30,795 nucleotides of DNA from a virus. Positions 1-6,023 of this stretch are shown here, one piece after another. Each line of letters starts with the position of its first letter. Within the stretch, counting starts at the first letter, position 1. The notes under the pieces are model-generated. The model saw nothing but the letters and a program-made list of their open reading frames with translations, ran no database searches and was not told the origin of the DNA. The translations under genes and the position numbers were made by a program. Location: positions 1 through 30,795 of the IMG/VR virus record IMGVR_UViG_3300021180_000041. One strand, 5' to 3'.

Positions 1-14
1 CCGAAAAAGGCCGG

Positions 15-362
15 TGACCAGCGGTTTTCCGACAAAAGCCGGAAAACCCGGCCGGGCGCACGGGGGGACGGGTAACGCCCCGCCGCGACGGGAGGCGGTC
101 GGGGTCACCCCCCACCCCGTTGCCGCTGGTCAGCGCGGCGATTGGAACGCACCCCCGATCGTTCGCCCCGCCGCTGGTCACGCCCCTGTTTAGAACGGGC
201 GCATCCCCGCTGCTCAGAGCCCTGCCGCTGGCCCCTCGTTGCCGCTGGTCAGAGCCCCTATTCGGTGCTGCCCTGTAACCGCTGGTCAGTGGTGGCGAAC
301 AGGTGACCGATGAGCCGCCCGGCCTGGCCGACCAGTCGAATGGCCCACGTCTCCGCTGGTCA
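15..362. repeat. CCGCTGGTCA iteron-like repeat cluster
   Basis: Six exact copies of the 10-mer CCGCTGGTCA lie in a gene-free stretch: one in reverse orientation at 15-24 and five forward at 123-132, 171-180, 242-251, 279-288 and 353-362. Near copies are at 207-216 (CCGCTGCTCA) and 225-234. Chance would give essentially none in this length. Spacing is irregular (about 37 to 74 bp). Inference: binding sites for a phage DNA-binding protein (initiator, repressor stoperator or terminase) next to the HNH gene at the end of the early operon. No protein can be assigned from sequence alone. Confidence 0.8.
23..48. other. Stem-loop with 9-bp arms
   Basis: GGTTTTCCG (23-31) and CGGAAAACC (40-48) form a perfect 9-bp inverted repeat around the 8-nt loop ACAAAAGC. 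Runs of A and T like these are rare in this GC-rich window. It lies downstream of the last minus-strand early gene, so it could be a terminator for that operon, part of a packaging site, or an origin hairpin. The sequence does not decide between these. Confidence 0.55.
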
Positions 363-461
363 GGGCAGGCGAACAGGTGTCCGATAGGGCTGGAGCCAGG
401 GCAGGAGCGGGGAGGCATGGGAACACCCGTGCTAACTGGTCGTACACCTGACCGATAGGGC
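279..461 (+). repeat. Composite 33-bp direct repeat with ACAGGTG-CCGAT motif
   Basis: A composite unit made of CCGCTGGTCA, a short spacer and GGCGAACAGGTG(A/T)CCGAT occurs at 279-311 and again at 353-385, exactly 74 bp apart. A third, diverged copy with ACACCTGACCGATAGGG lies at 444-460. The second and third copies share CCGATAGGGC after the core. The two-part architecture suggests either an iteron pair or two promoter-operator units. No -10/-35 pair is convincing. Confidence 0.6.
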
Positions 462-470
462 GGGCCAGCC

Positions 471-616
471 CAGCTCCAGGCCCAGGCCAGGAGGGCAGGC
501 CCAGGGCCAGGGCAGGAGGGCAGGGCGAGGAGCGGGAGGGGGGGCCAGGAGCGGGGGGAGGGCCAGGAGGTCCAGGGCACCCAGGAGGGCCAGGGCCAGG
601 AGGCCAGGGTCAGGGC
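471..616. repeat. Low-complexity CCAGG / GGAGGGCAGG tract
   Basis: This non-coding stretch is built almost entirely of short variants of CCAGG, GGAGGG and GGGCCAGG. It follows the stop of the HNH gene (minus strand). No gene, promoter or hairpin stands out. It is an exaggerated form of the CCAGG-rich composition seen across the whole window and may be replication-slippage product or strand-asymmetric spacer. Confidence 0.5.
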
Positions 617-928
617 TCAGGGCTGGGCCAGGAGGCGGGCCAGGGCTGCCTGGGCCAGGGACTCCCGAAGGTGGCAGGGTGAGCAGACGCCGAGGAGCCA
701 GGCGTCATCCTCCAGGCCAGGGCTCAGGTGGTGGACCTCAGCCGAGGGGGCAGCCCAGCACAGGCCGCAGACAGGATCACGCCTGAGGATGCGGGCGGCG
801 GTGGCGGTCCAGCCTGGTGGCATCCGCCTGCCGCGCTGGCCCTGTGCCCAGGAGGCTGGGTGGTCGGGGCAGGGCTGGCGGTTGGGGCACCGCGGCGAGG
901 GGCAGCCGAGCGGGGCGCGGGTGGGCAC
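617..928 (-). CDS. HNH endonuclease
   Basis: 103 aa. The C-terminal half has a zinc-stabilised HNH fold: C54-x2-C57, the HH pair at 66-67 (EVHHLSPG), then C82-x2-C85-H86. The N-terminal 35 residues are Cys/Pro-rich (C9, C14, C20). Small phage HNH proteins of this type often sit beside the terminase genes and help cleave cos during packaging. Here it is the last gene of the minus-strand early operon and faces the non-coding repeat region, which fits a genome-end position. The start is a GTG with a poor ribosome site, so the N-terminus is uncertain. The HNH call is firm; a packaging role is inference. Confidence 0.8.
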   Translation of the reverse strand: MPTRAPLGCPSPRCPNRQPCPDHPASWAQGQRGRRMPPGWTATAARILRRDPVCGLCWAAPSAEVHHLSPGLEDDAWLLGVCSPCHLRESLAQAALARLLAQP

Positions 929-950
929 AGGCCCACGGTACGCCTGGCCC

Positions 951-1439
951 TCACCCGAACGGCCTGAGGGCAGCCTGCGGCACGCACCAGGCAGCAGCCT
1001 GGGCGGCGTTGAGCTGCTGCCACCATTCCGGGCGGTGCGCGTCCCCGGCCACGATCCACCCGGCTGCCCGGTAGACCACGCCGTTGGTCACGATCAGCGC
1101 GAACCGGGCGGCGCGGTCATCTCGCGGGTGGATGATCAGGTGGCCGTGCCGGTGGCGGGTAGAGCGGACCTGCCACCCGGCCACGTCAGACCCGATGGCG
1201 TCCAGTGCGCCGCTGGTGTAGGCAGCCCACTGGTCCAGGGGAACGCCGAGCATCCGGGCGAATGCCAGCTCGGCCCGTGTCCCGTCGATGTCCAGCCCGA
1301 TGGAGCGCTTCGCGCCGTAGGCAGGTGCGCGGCCGGTGACCATGTTCTGTCCGACGCGGGCCAGGGCTGCGACCCGAGCGCGGCGGGCGTCGTCGGGTGA
1401 TAGCCGGTGCTCCAGCTCGGTCAGGGTGACCTCAGCCAC
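951..1439 (-). CDS. Conserved phage protein of unknown function, nuclease-like
   Basis: 162 aa, overlapping the end of the upstream gene by 8 bases, so translationally coupled. The middle has a pattern seen in a widespread actinophage family: an ELAFARMLGVP helix, then DAIGSDVAGWQVRSTRH, a strand LIIHPRDD, and a C-terminal Trp-rich stretch (GWIVAGDAHRPEWW). The order E, D and Q-V-R resembles a degenerate PD-(D/E)XK nuclease core, but the catalytic lysine is not evident. The product may therefore be a nuclease relative or a DNA-binding derivative. No signal peptide or membrane segment. Confidence 0.7.
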   Translation of the reverse strand: MAEVTLTELEHRLSPDDARRARVAALARVGQNMVTGRAPAYGAKRSIGLDIDGTRAELAFARMLGVPLDQWAAYTSGALDAIGSDVAGWQVRSTRHRHGHLIIHPRDDRAARFALIVTNGVVYRAAGWIVAGDAHRPEWWQQLNAAQAAAWCVPQAALRPFG

Positions 1440-1767
1440 AGCCGTCTATGCGGGTGTCGATGTCGGCCAGCAGCCTGGTGATGGTGCCCACGACAGGCTG
1501 GACCATCCCGTCCTTATCGGTCCCGACGCGGATGTATGCCTGGTCCTCTGGGGCCTCGGGGTCGTAGACCTCGGTGAGCCAGGGCACCCCGTGGGCGTCT
1601 GCCAGCTCGGCTAGGTGGGAGTGGACCTCTGAGACGGTGGCGGTGAGGTCCTGGGCTCGGGGGTCCAGTGAGTCGATCCAGGCTTCGTCTATGAGAGCGC
1701 CGTCGATCCACAGGCGCAGGCGTAGGCGGGAGTCTGGGGGGCGGCGGCGGGGCTGTGGAGTTGTCAT
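1432..1767 (-). CDS. Hypothetical early protein
   Basis: 111 aa, soluble and acidic after a basic N-terminus (PRRRPPDSRLRLRLW). It begins at an ATG 29 bases after the stop of the replication protein gene and ends 8 bases inside the next gene, so it belongs to the same operon. No family is recognised. The body reads as alternating strands and helices (LRLRLWIDGALIDEAWID, then TVSEVHSHLAELADAHG). No cysteines suggest metal binding except one near the C-terminus. Confidence 0.6.
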   Translation of the reverse strand: MTTPQPRRRPPDSRLRLRLWIDGALIDEAWIDSLDPRAQDLTATVSEVHSHLAELADAHGVPWLTEVYDPEAPEDQAYIRVGTDKDGMVQPVVGTITRLLADIDTRIDGCG

Positions 1768-1796
1768 GGGCGGTGGTCCCCTCGGGTGGTGCTGGG

Positions 1797-2711
1797 TCAG
1801 AACGGAATCTCGTCCTCTGCGGGCTCCTCGGGCGCGGTGACGGGTTCAGGGTCAGGCTCGGGTGGTGGTGGCTGCTGGGGGGCAGGCTCCGGTGGGTCGT
1901 GCTCGGGTAGGGGGTCCTGGGCGGGTCCGGTGGCAGGGTCCTCAGGGCTGGTGATGCCTGCTCGGGCCTTGGCTGCCCAGCCGTGGACATCCCCGGTAGG
2001 GCCTCCAGGGCGGTGGGCCTCGGCCTGGACCTGGGCCACGTTGTCATGGGTGGTGCGGGGGCCTCCTCGGCGTGGCGGGCGGTCTAGGACCCTGCTGGGT
2101 GTCCAGCCTTGGCCCGTGCGGGCCGCATGCTCGCGTGCGGGGGGTAGGGGGGAATCTCTCTCTTGCTCTTGCTCTGCATCGGTGGGCATCGCTTTTTGAT
2201 GCGGCTCGGATGCCCCCCGGATGCTCGGGGCACCGGGCTGGTCCCAGCGGCGCAGGGCTGCCTTGCGGCTCCGTTCCGTCCTGACCTGCACGTCTGCCCT
2301 GGTGTCGTTCCATTTCGCATAGTTGAGGACCTGATAACCCCTGATGCCCGCCGCATCCCCAGAGGATGCGGACAGCATGCCGTTGGCATCCTCCAGCGAT
2401 GCGGCGGGCATCCCCTGGCCATTGCTCAGGGCATGCGGGGAGCACAGCGGCCCGTAGGCTCCACGGTCAGCCAGGTGAGCCGCCAGCCGCTCGGCATCGT
2501 CCACCGGCAGCGGGTACATCAGCCGCCCCAGCTCCTCGGCAGGCACCCACCCATCGGTGAGGTTGCGCCTGGAGTAGCCGATCATCTGGCTGAACAGGTC
2601 GCGGGCCAGGATGGCGTCCACGGGGCCGAACCGGGCCAGGGCCAACACCTTGGGGTCCTCGGTCCAGGCCACCGCCATCTTGTAAAACGTCTCGTCGGTG
2701 TGGGGCATCAC
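1797..2711 (-). CDS. Replication protein (winged-helix initiator type) with SSB-like C-terminal tail
   Basis: 304 aa. The N-terminal about 85 residues (FYKMAVAWTEDPKVLALARFG to the AERLAAHLADRG helix) match the layout of phage replisome-organiser / winged-helix replication proteins. A second conserved patch is GYQVLNYAKWNDTRADVQVR at about 124-143, followed by a basic helix ERSRKAALRRW. The C-terminal 130 residues are disordered and Pro/Glu-rich and end in EDEIPF, nearly identical to the acidic tip of bacterial single-strand binding protein. The gene itself carries a dense GATGC/GCATC repeat array, as lambda-type initiators carry their origin within the gene. No helicase gene is seen, so host helicase recruitment is the likely job. 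Function is inferred from family layout. Confidence 0.65.
   Translation of the reverse strand: MMPHTDETFYKMAVAWTEDPKVLALARFGPVDAILARDLFSQMIGYSRRNLTDGWVPAEELGRLMYPLPVDDAERLAAHLADRGAYGPLCSPHALSNGQGMPAASLEDANGMLSASSGDAAGIRGYQVLNYAKWNDTRADVQVRTERSRKAALRRWDQPGAPSIRGASEPHQKAMPTDAEQEQERDSPLPPAREHAARTGQGWTPSRVLDRPPRRGGPRTTHDNVAQVQAEAHRPGGPTGDVHGWAAKARAGITSPEDPATGPAQDPLPEHDPPEPAPQQPPPPEPDPEPVTAPEEPAEDEIPF
2176..2436. repeat. Helically phased GATGC/GCATC array inside the replication gene (candidate origin)
   Basis: GCATC occurs at 2176, 2186, 2353, 2386 and 2408; GATGC at 2198, 2209, 2220, 2343, 2365 and 2398. GCATGC at 2375 and 2431 adds related sites. Within each block the steps are 10 to 12 bp (2176-2186-2198-2209-2220 and 2343-2353-2365-2375-2386-2398-2408). 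The second block is bounded by a perfect 15-bp inverted repeat, GATGCCCGCCGCATC at 2343-2357 and its complement at 2398-2412. About half a site would be expected by chance in this span. Inference: iterons of an origin bound by the encoded initiator. Confidence 0.7.
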
Positions 2712-3109
2712 TCCTCCTGTCGGTGGCCGGGGCTAGACTGGCCAGCTCCGTGGCTGAGGTCCCCCACGGGGCGGGGCCTGGGCTCAGGAGCGAATCCAGC
2801 AGCGACAGCCAGGGGCATGACCGCCCACAGGGGCAGGACCACCAGGGCGTTGGCCACCTGTGCCTCCCCCAGCCCTGGGGGCAGGTAGACGACCAGGGCC
2901 AGCTCCCCGCGCCCGTCCGCGTAGCCCGCCGCCTGGTCGATGGCCTTATGCCGCCAGTGGGGGCTGGTCTTGACCTCGAACGCGATGCCGGGCGTGTTCT
3001 CGATGTCCCGGCCCCTCAGTGAGTTAGGGGTCTTGACCGCCTCGGGGAACCAGGCCCTCAGGTAGCGGGCCACCCAGGAGGGGGCCTCCAGGCCCTTGGC
3101 CCGGCTCAC
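2708..3109 (-). CDS. Holliday-junction-resolvase-like nuclease
   Basis: 133 aa from a GTG that overlaps the upstream stop (GTGA), with a GGAG ribosome site five bases away. The N-terminal half (KGLEAPSWVARYLRAWFPEAVKTPNS, then RGRDIENTPGIAFEVKTS) shows the spaced D and E-x-K of a PD-(D/E)XK nuclease (D45-like, EVK near 55), as in small phage resolvases of the Hjc/VRR class. A QAAGYA stretch follows, then a hydrophobic ALVVYLPPG strand. The C-terminal 40 residues are low-complexity. It lies beside the replication gene, fitting a role in resolving branched DNA. The exact family is not certain. Confidence 0.65.
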   Translation of the reverse strand: MSRAKGLEAPSWVARYLRAWFPEAVKTPNSLRGRDIENTPGIAFEVKTSPHWRHKAIDQAAGYADGRGELALVVYLPPGLGEAQVANALVVLPLWAVMPLAVAAGFAPEPRPRPVGDLSHGAGQSSPGHRQEE

Positions 3110-3351
3110 CCTGGCTCCAGGCTGACCGTGAACGCGCACAGGGGCCGGTTGGGCTGGCCGTCCGGTCTGCGCGGCCTGGTCCTGGGGACCTGCTGCCAGT
3201 AGGCCAGGGCGGCGCTGTAGTCCTCGAACCGGAGGGCCTGAGCCCGGTCTGAGGTCCAGTCAGACCAGCCGCGCCCGCCGAACGCCTCAGGGTCGTAGCT
3301 GAGCAGGTAGGCACCGATGGGGGCACCTGGAGGCCCGCCCGCGCAGACCAT
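3106..3351 (-). CDS. Conserved hypothetical phage protein
   Basis: 81 aa from ATG 3351, chosen because GGAG lies five bases upstream; a GTG at 3366 overlapping the previous stop (GTGA) is an alternative. The sequence GAYLLSYDPEAFGGRGWSDWTSDRAQALRF, then YSAALAYWQQVPRTRPRRPDGQPNRPLCAFTVSLEP, is typical of a short protein that recurs in actinophage early regions and ends in a conserved NRPL-(C/T)-AF strand. Function unknown. The stop overlaps the start of the resolvase-like gene, so the two are co-translated. Confidence 0.7.
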   Translation of the reverse strand: MVCAGGPPGAPIGAYLLSYDPEAFGGRGWSDWTSDRAQALRFEDYSAALAYWQQVPRTRPRRPDGQPNRPLCAFTVSLEPG

Positions 3352-3362
3352 CACGGCTCCGC

Positions 3363-3482
3363 TCACAGCCACCACCGCCAGCGGTACTCCAGGCAGCGGT
3401 CCAGGCCGCAGATCAGGCACCGGCCGCGCTGGTGCCAGCCAGCATGACGGCGGCGCGGGTGGCCGCATTTGCACCGTCTCAC
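3363..3482 (-). CDS. 39-aa zinc-binding mini-protein
   Basis: Begins at a GTG overlapping the upstream stop (GTGA) and ends just before the next gene. The 39 residues contain C4-x-C6-G-H8, H13, H17, then C22-x2-C25 and C29, dense enough to bind one zinc. The C-terminus is Trp/Arg-rich (YRWRWWL). Arg residues are many, so nucleic-acid binding is plausible. Similar CxCGH...CxxC small proteins occur in actinophage early operons with no known role. Coding is supported by exact operon overlap and the non-random Cys/His pattern. Confidence 0.65.
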   Translation of the reverse strand: MRRCKCGHPRRRHAGWHQRGRCLICGLDRCLEYRWRWWL

Positions 3483-3703
3483 GATCGCTCCTCCCAGGGC
3501 GGGGGCAGGCCGTAGGCTGCCCATTGCTGGCGGGACCAGGCCAGGGCCTCCTGGCCCTCGGGGGTGCTGTCCAGGTCGCGGAGGATGGCGACCGCGGCGG
3601 GTTCGGCCGTCAGGTCGTCGTGGATGGCCTGCCACGCATCGGCGGGGGTCATCCCCGCGTCGATGAGGCCCCGGAATCCCAGGCTGTGCGGGTCGGCGGT
3701 CAC
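3479..3703 (-). CDS. Small hypothetical protein
   Basis: 74 aa with ATG overlapping the stop of the methyltransferase gene (ATGA). It is helical and soluble: GLIDAGMTPADAWQAIHDDLTAEPAAVAILRDLD, then EGQEALAWSRQQWAAYGLPPPW. No catalytic motif or cysteine is seen. The tight coupling on both sides places it in the early operon. No function can be given. Confidence 0.65.
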   Translation of the reverse strand: MTADPHSLGFRGLIDAGMTPADAWQAIHDDLTAEPAAVAILRDLDSTPEGQEALAWSRQQWAAYGLPPPWEERS

Positions 3704-4383
3704 GATGCCTCCTCCAGGCTCCTCAGGTGGGCCATCAGGTCCTCCCCGATGTCGGCGGTGTAGGCAGGGGGCACCGCGTCTCCCAGCTCGTGCTTGGTCA
3801 TCCAGTCAATGCCCATCAGCCGCCCCGCGACGGCCAGGGGGATGTAGCGCCGCCCGTGCTGGGGCCTGGCGGTCATCCGAAACGCCCCCTGGCGGATCAC
3901 CACCACGGCGGGCCGGTCGTGGACGCAGGAGGGGCGCAGCGCGAACCCGCCCCAGGAGGTCTCAAACCACCGTTCGCGCTGGATCATCCATTCGCCATCG
4001 GTCAGGCCGTACATGCACCCGCACAGCCGGTAATCCGCTCTCAGCGGAGCCCCTGGCACGTTCTCGATCACCCAGGGCCTCCCGGTGGCCTGGAAGCGCT
4101 GGCGGATCGCGTCGAGGAGCCAGCCCGTGCCGTGGAGCTGGGGCGCGTTGCGGCGGTGGTCGGTGCATGGCGGTGAGGCGTGGAAGGCGTCAAACCCCTC
4201 GGTGGAGGCTGCCATCACGTCCCCCTGGACGAAGCAGCCCGGATAGCGGGGCTGGGGCAGCAGGTCATGGCCCACGACGTGGAACCCGGCCAGGCCGTAG
4301 CCGAAACCGGCCCCGCCCGCGCCTGAGCACCAGTCAGCCAGGACCGGCTGGCCCTCAGCTCCACACACCGGGCAGCAGCTCAC
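3700..4383 (-). CDS. Orphan DNA cytosine-5 methyltransferase
   Basis: 227 aa. Transfers a methyl group from S-adenosylmethionine to C5 of cytosine. Motif I is DWCSGAGGAGFGYG (17-30), motif IV is the PPC loop at 71-73 with catalytic C73, motif VI is ENV (107-109), motif VIII is QRERWF (135-140), and a motif X-like YTADIGEDL closes the protein. At 227 aa it is shorter than typical enzymes (over 300 aa) because the target-recognition part is small. An N-terminal CPVC pair precedes motif I. No restriction endonuclease is adjacent, so it is probably protective or regulatory. Specificity cannot be read from sequence. Confidence 0.85.
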   Translation of the reverse strand: MSCCPVCGAEGQPVLADWCSGAGGAGFGYGLAGFHVVGHDLLPQPRYPGCFVQGDVMAASTEGFDAFHASPPCTDHRRNAPQLHGTGWLLDAIRQRFQATGRPWVIENVPGAPLRADYRLCGCMYGLTDGEWMIQRERWFETSWGGFALRPSCVHDRPAVVVIRQGAFRMTARPQHGRRYIPLAVAGRLMGIDWMTKHELGDAVPPAYTADIGEDLMAHLRSLEEAS

Positions 4384-4393
4384 AGGGTCAGCC

Positions 4394-4651
4394 TCACCAG
4401 GTGTCCTCTAGCCGGTCCAGTGAGTCCCGTTCGTCCAGCAGCTCCAGCCCCCGCTTGCGGCGCTCGACATTGGCGAGCTTGCAACAGGCCGGGCAGAGGG
4501 GCTGCCGGTATGCCCGCTCTGGGTCGCCGCCCAGGTCTGGGGTCAGGCCGGTCACAGGGTCGATCGGGACCGAGGTCACCAGGTCAGGGTGGAAGCTGAA
4601 CGGCACCCCGCACATGAAACACGGGGCCACAGCCACCATGTAGCCGCTCAC
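4394..4651 (-). CDS. Small zinc-binding phage protein
   Basis: 85 aa. Two cysteine pairs, CFMC (11-14) near the start and CPACC (about 53-57), flank a Pro/Gly-rich loop, making a treble-clef or zinc-ribbon shape. The opening MSGYMVAVAPCFMCGVPFSFHPDLV matches a family common in actinophages, where VAxAPCxxCGxxFxFNP is conserved. A charged helix ends the protein (ERRKRGLELLDERD). It overlaps the upstream gene by four bases (ATGA). Role unknown; the zinc fold suggests nucleic-acid or protein binding. Confidence 0.75.
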   Translation of the reverse strand: MSGYMVAVAPCFMCGVPFSFHPDLVTSVPIDPVTGLTPDLGGDPERAYRQPLCPACCKLANVERRKRGLELLDERDSLDRLEDTW

Positions 4652-4992
4652 GGCTCCTCGCCTGGGTGGGTGGTCTCGCCCCTGCCCCAGGAGGCCATAT
4701 GCTCGCGGGTCCTCCTGGCATCAGCCACCGCGCCGTCCTCCTCGGGGGGCCACGGCACATTGCCGGTCATAATGCCCACGACGCGGTGGAGGTCCTGGGC
4801 TATCGACACGATGGCCAGGTGGGCGGCGAGCTGAGCCCCCTGGTGGGCACGCTCACCCGCCTGGTTGATGGTGGCCTGGAGGCGGCGGTCAGGGTCGGGA
4901 TGGTTCAGGGCCTCGGCGTAGACCTGGACCTGGGCCGCGAGATTGAGCGCCATCTCCAGGGGGGTGAGCCTGGCCTCCTCCTGGGCGGTCAC
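4648..4992 (-). CDS. Hypothetical early protein, helical
   Basis: 114 aa, overlapping both neighbours by four bases (ATGA). Predicted to be mainly helical: LTPLEMALNLAAQVQVYAEALNHPDPDRRLQATINQAGERAHQGAQLAAHLAIVSIAQDLHRVVG, then a disordered acidic tail. No motif is recognised. Co-translation with the zinc protein and the following gene suggests shared expression timing. Confidence 0.65.
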   Translation of the reverse strand: MTAQEEARLTPLEMALNLAAQVQVYAEALNHPDPDRRLQATINQAGERAHQGAQLAAHLAIVSIAQDLHRVVGIMTGNVPWPPEEDGAVADARRTREHMASWGRGETTHPGEEP

Positions 4993-5375
4993 TGGGCTGG
5001 CCCCCCGTCCTTGCCCCCCTTACCCGGCTCGTCTGGGTCCTCCACGCTCTCGGGGTCTTTCATGGCCTCGAATGCCTTGCGGATTTCGTCCTCCAGCTCC
5101 AGCTCCAGGGTGGGCTGGCCCGACCTGAACTCCAGGGCTCGCCTGATCATCTGCTCGACCGCGCCGAGGTCCTGAGCCAGGACCAGCTCCACACGGCGGA
5201 CCCGCACCGTGACCACCGTGTCTGACAGGTCGTAGTCCTCCACGCCGCGCTTGCAGTCGAACACCACCAGGGCAGCCCTCAGCCGTAGCGGTTCCTTGAG
5301 CAGTTCGTCCGCGATGGCGGACAGCCCGTTTTTGTCCCCCTTGGGTAGTAGGGCGGTGCCCTTGACATCAGCCAT
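4989..5375 (-). CDS. Conserved hypothetical early protein
   Basis: 128 aa. It starts MADVKGTALLPKGDKNGLSAIADEL, then a strand-rich core with LRAALVVFDCKRGVEDYDLSDTVVTVRVRRVELV, a helix (DLGAVEQMIRRALEFRSG) and an acidic, Gly/Lys tail. The VVTVRVRRVE strand after a tyrosine-aspartate turn is a recurring actinophage early protein pattern. Function unknown. It overlaps the helix-turn-helix gene upstream by eight bases. Confidence 0.7.
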   Translation of the reverse strand: MADVKGTALLPKGDKNGLSAIADELLKEPLRLRAALVVFDCKRGVEDYDLSDTVVTVRVRRVELVLAQDLGAVEQMIRRALEFRSGQPTLELELEDEIRKAFEAMKDPESVEDPDEPGKGGKDGGPAQ

Positions 5376-5760
5376 GCGAGGTCCTTCCGGTTGTCAACGG
5401 TTCGTTGCTGTCAGGCTGGGCTGGGCGGCGGCTGCGCCACTGCTGGATCGCCTGCCTGGAGACCTGGGCGACTGAGGCCAGCTCAGCCCAGGACACGCCC
5501 CTGGACCTGAGCCCGTCCAGGGCTATGGTGCATGCGGTGTCCGCCTCAGCTCGGACCTGCCACAGGACGGCGAACTCCACAGGATCGGCCGCGGCTCGCC
5601 GTCCGACTGCGCGGACCTGCCGCAGCAGGCCCCTGGACCACTCCCCCGAGTCCCTGGAGCGCTCGGCCCGGTGGCCCCTGACCCGGCACAGGTCCGAGCA
5701 GAAACGCCGGCGTCTGGGGGGCAGCTCCCGGCCGCAGCCTGGACCCTGGCAGGTGGTCAT
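5368..5760 (-). CDS. Zinc-finger plus helix-turn-helix DNA-binding protein
   Basis: 130 aa. The N-terminus holds C4, C9, C21 and C25 (CQGPGCGRELPPRRRRFCSDLC), a short zinc finger as seen in CGNR/DksA-type small fingers. A basic and helical middle follows, and the C-terminus has a clear helix-turn-helix: GVSWAELASVAQVSRQAIQQW at about 88-108. A regulator or DNA-packaging accessory role is inferred. It overlaps the upstream gene by four bases (ATGA). Possibly controls early or late transcription, but no target can be named. Confidence 0.7.
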   Translation of the reverse strand: MTTCQGPGCGRELPPRRRRFCSDLCRVRGHRAERSRDSGEWSRGLLRQVRAVGRRAAADPVEFAVLWQVRAEADTACTIALDGLRSRGVSWAELASVAQVSRQAIQQWRSRRPAQPDSNEPLTTGRTSHG

Positions 5761-6023
5761 CTGTGCCGCCCCCGCGCAACTAGCCTCAGCCGGTCCTGCT
5801 GGCGGCGCTGGAGGCCCTGCGGGGTCTGCCAGGTCCCGTTATGGTCCAGCACCAGCCCGAGGCTGAGAGGCCGCCGACACGACAGCGCCGCCCAGCCCGC
5901 CTCCCAGACCTGGTGAGAGTCGAACAGGGTCAGGGTGCCGAACGTCTGGTGGCAGACGTGGCAGTGGCACGCGGTGGCGGCGGCGGGCAGCCTGGGGCAC
6001 CCTGCCTCCGTGCAGGAGGGCAT
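5757..6023 (-). CDS. Small zinc-finger phage protein
   Basis: 88 aa from ATG 6023, which overlaps the upstream stop by one base (TGATG). Cysteines C4 and C9 open the protein; C19-x-C21-x2-C24-H25 is followed by FGTLTLFDSHQ and a late C49. The pattern CxxCHxTF...FDxH...C, ending LGLVLDHNGTWQTP, is characteristic of a short protein very common in actinophage early regions. It is likely a zinc-binding module of unknown function. The same frame stays open upstream to 6680, so this could instead be the C-terminus of a longer product; the coupled start favours a separate gene. Confidence 0.7.
   Translation of the reverse strand: MPSCTEAGCPRLPAAATACHCHVCHQTFGTLTLFDSHQVWEAGWAALSCRRPLSLGLVLDHNGTWQTPQGLQRRQQDRLRLVARGRHR

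Noticed and set aside
1-616. CRISPR-like array
   Set aside because: Repeats are only 10 bp, spacing is uneven and no cas genes are present.
789-1400. 203-codon plus-strand open frame
   Set aside because: It is opposite the HNH and nuclease-like genes and has no family pattern or ribosome site.
1514-2047. 177-codon Pro/Arg-rich minus-strand open frame
   Set aside because: It overlaps the end of the replication gene and the next gene in another frame; composition is low-complexity and unlike a protein.
3564-4643. 359-codon Ser/Arg-rich plus-strand open frame
   Set aside because: It lies opposite the methyltransferase and neighbours, whose motifs are clear. Composition is a GC-driven shadow.
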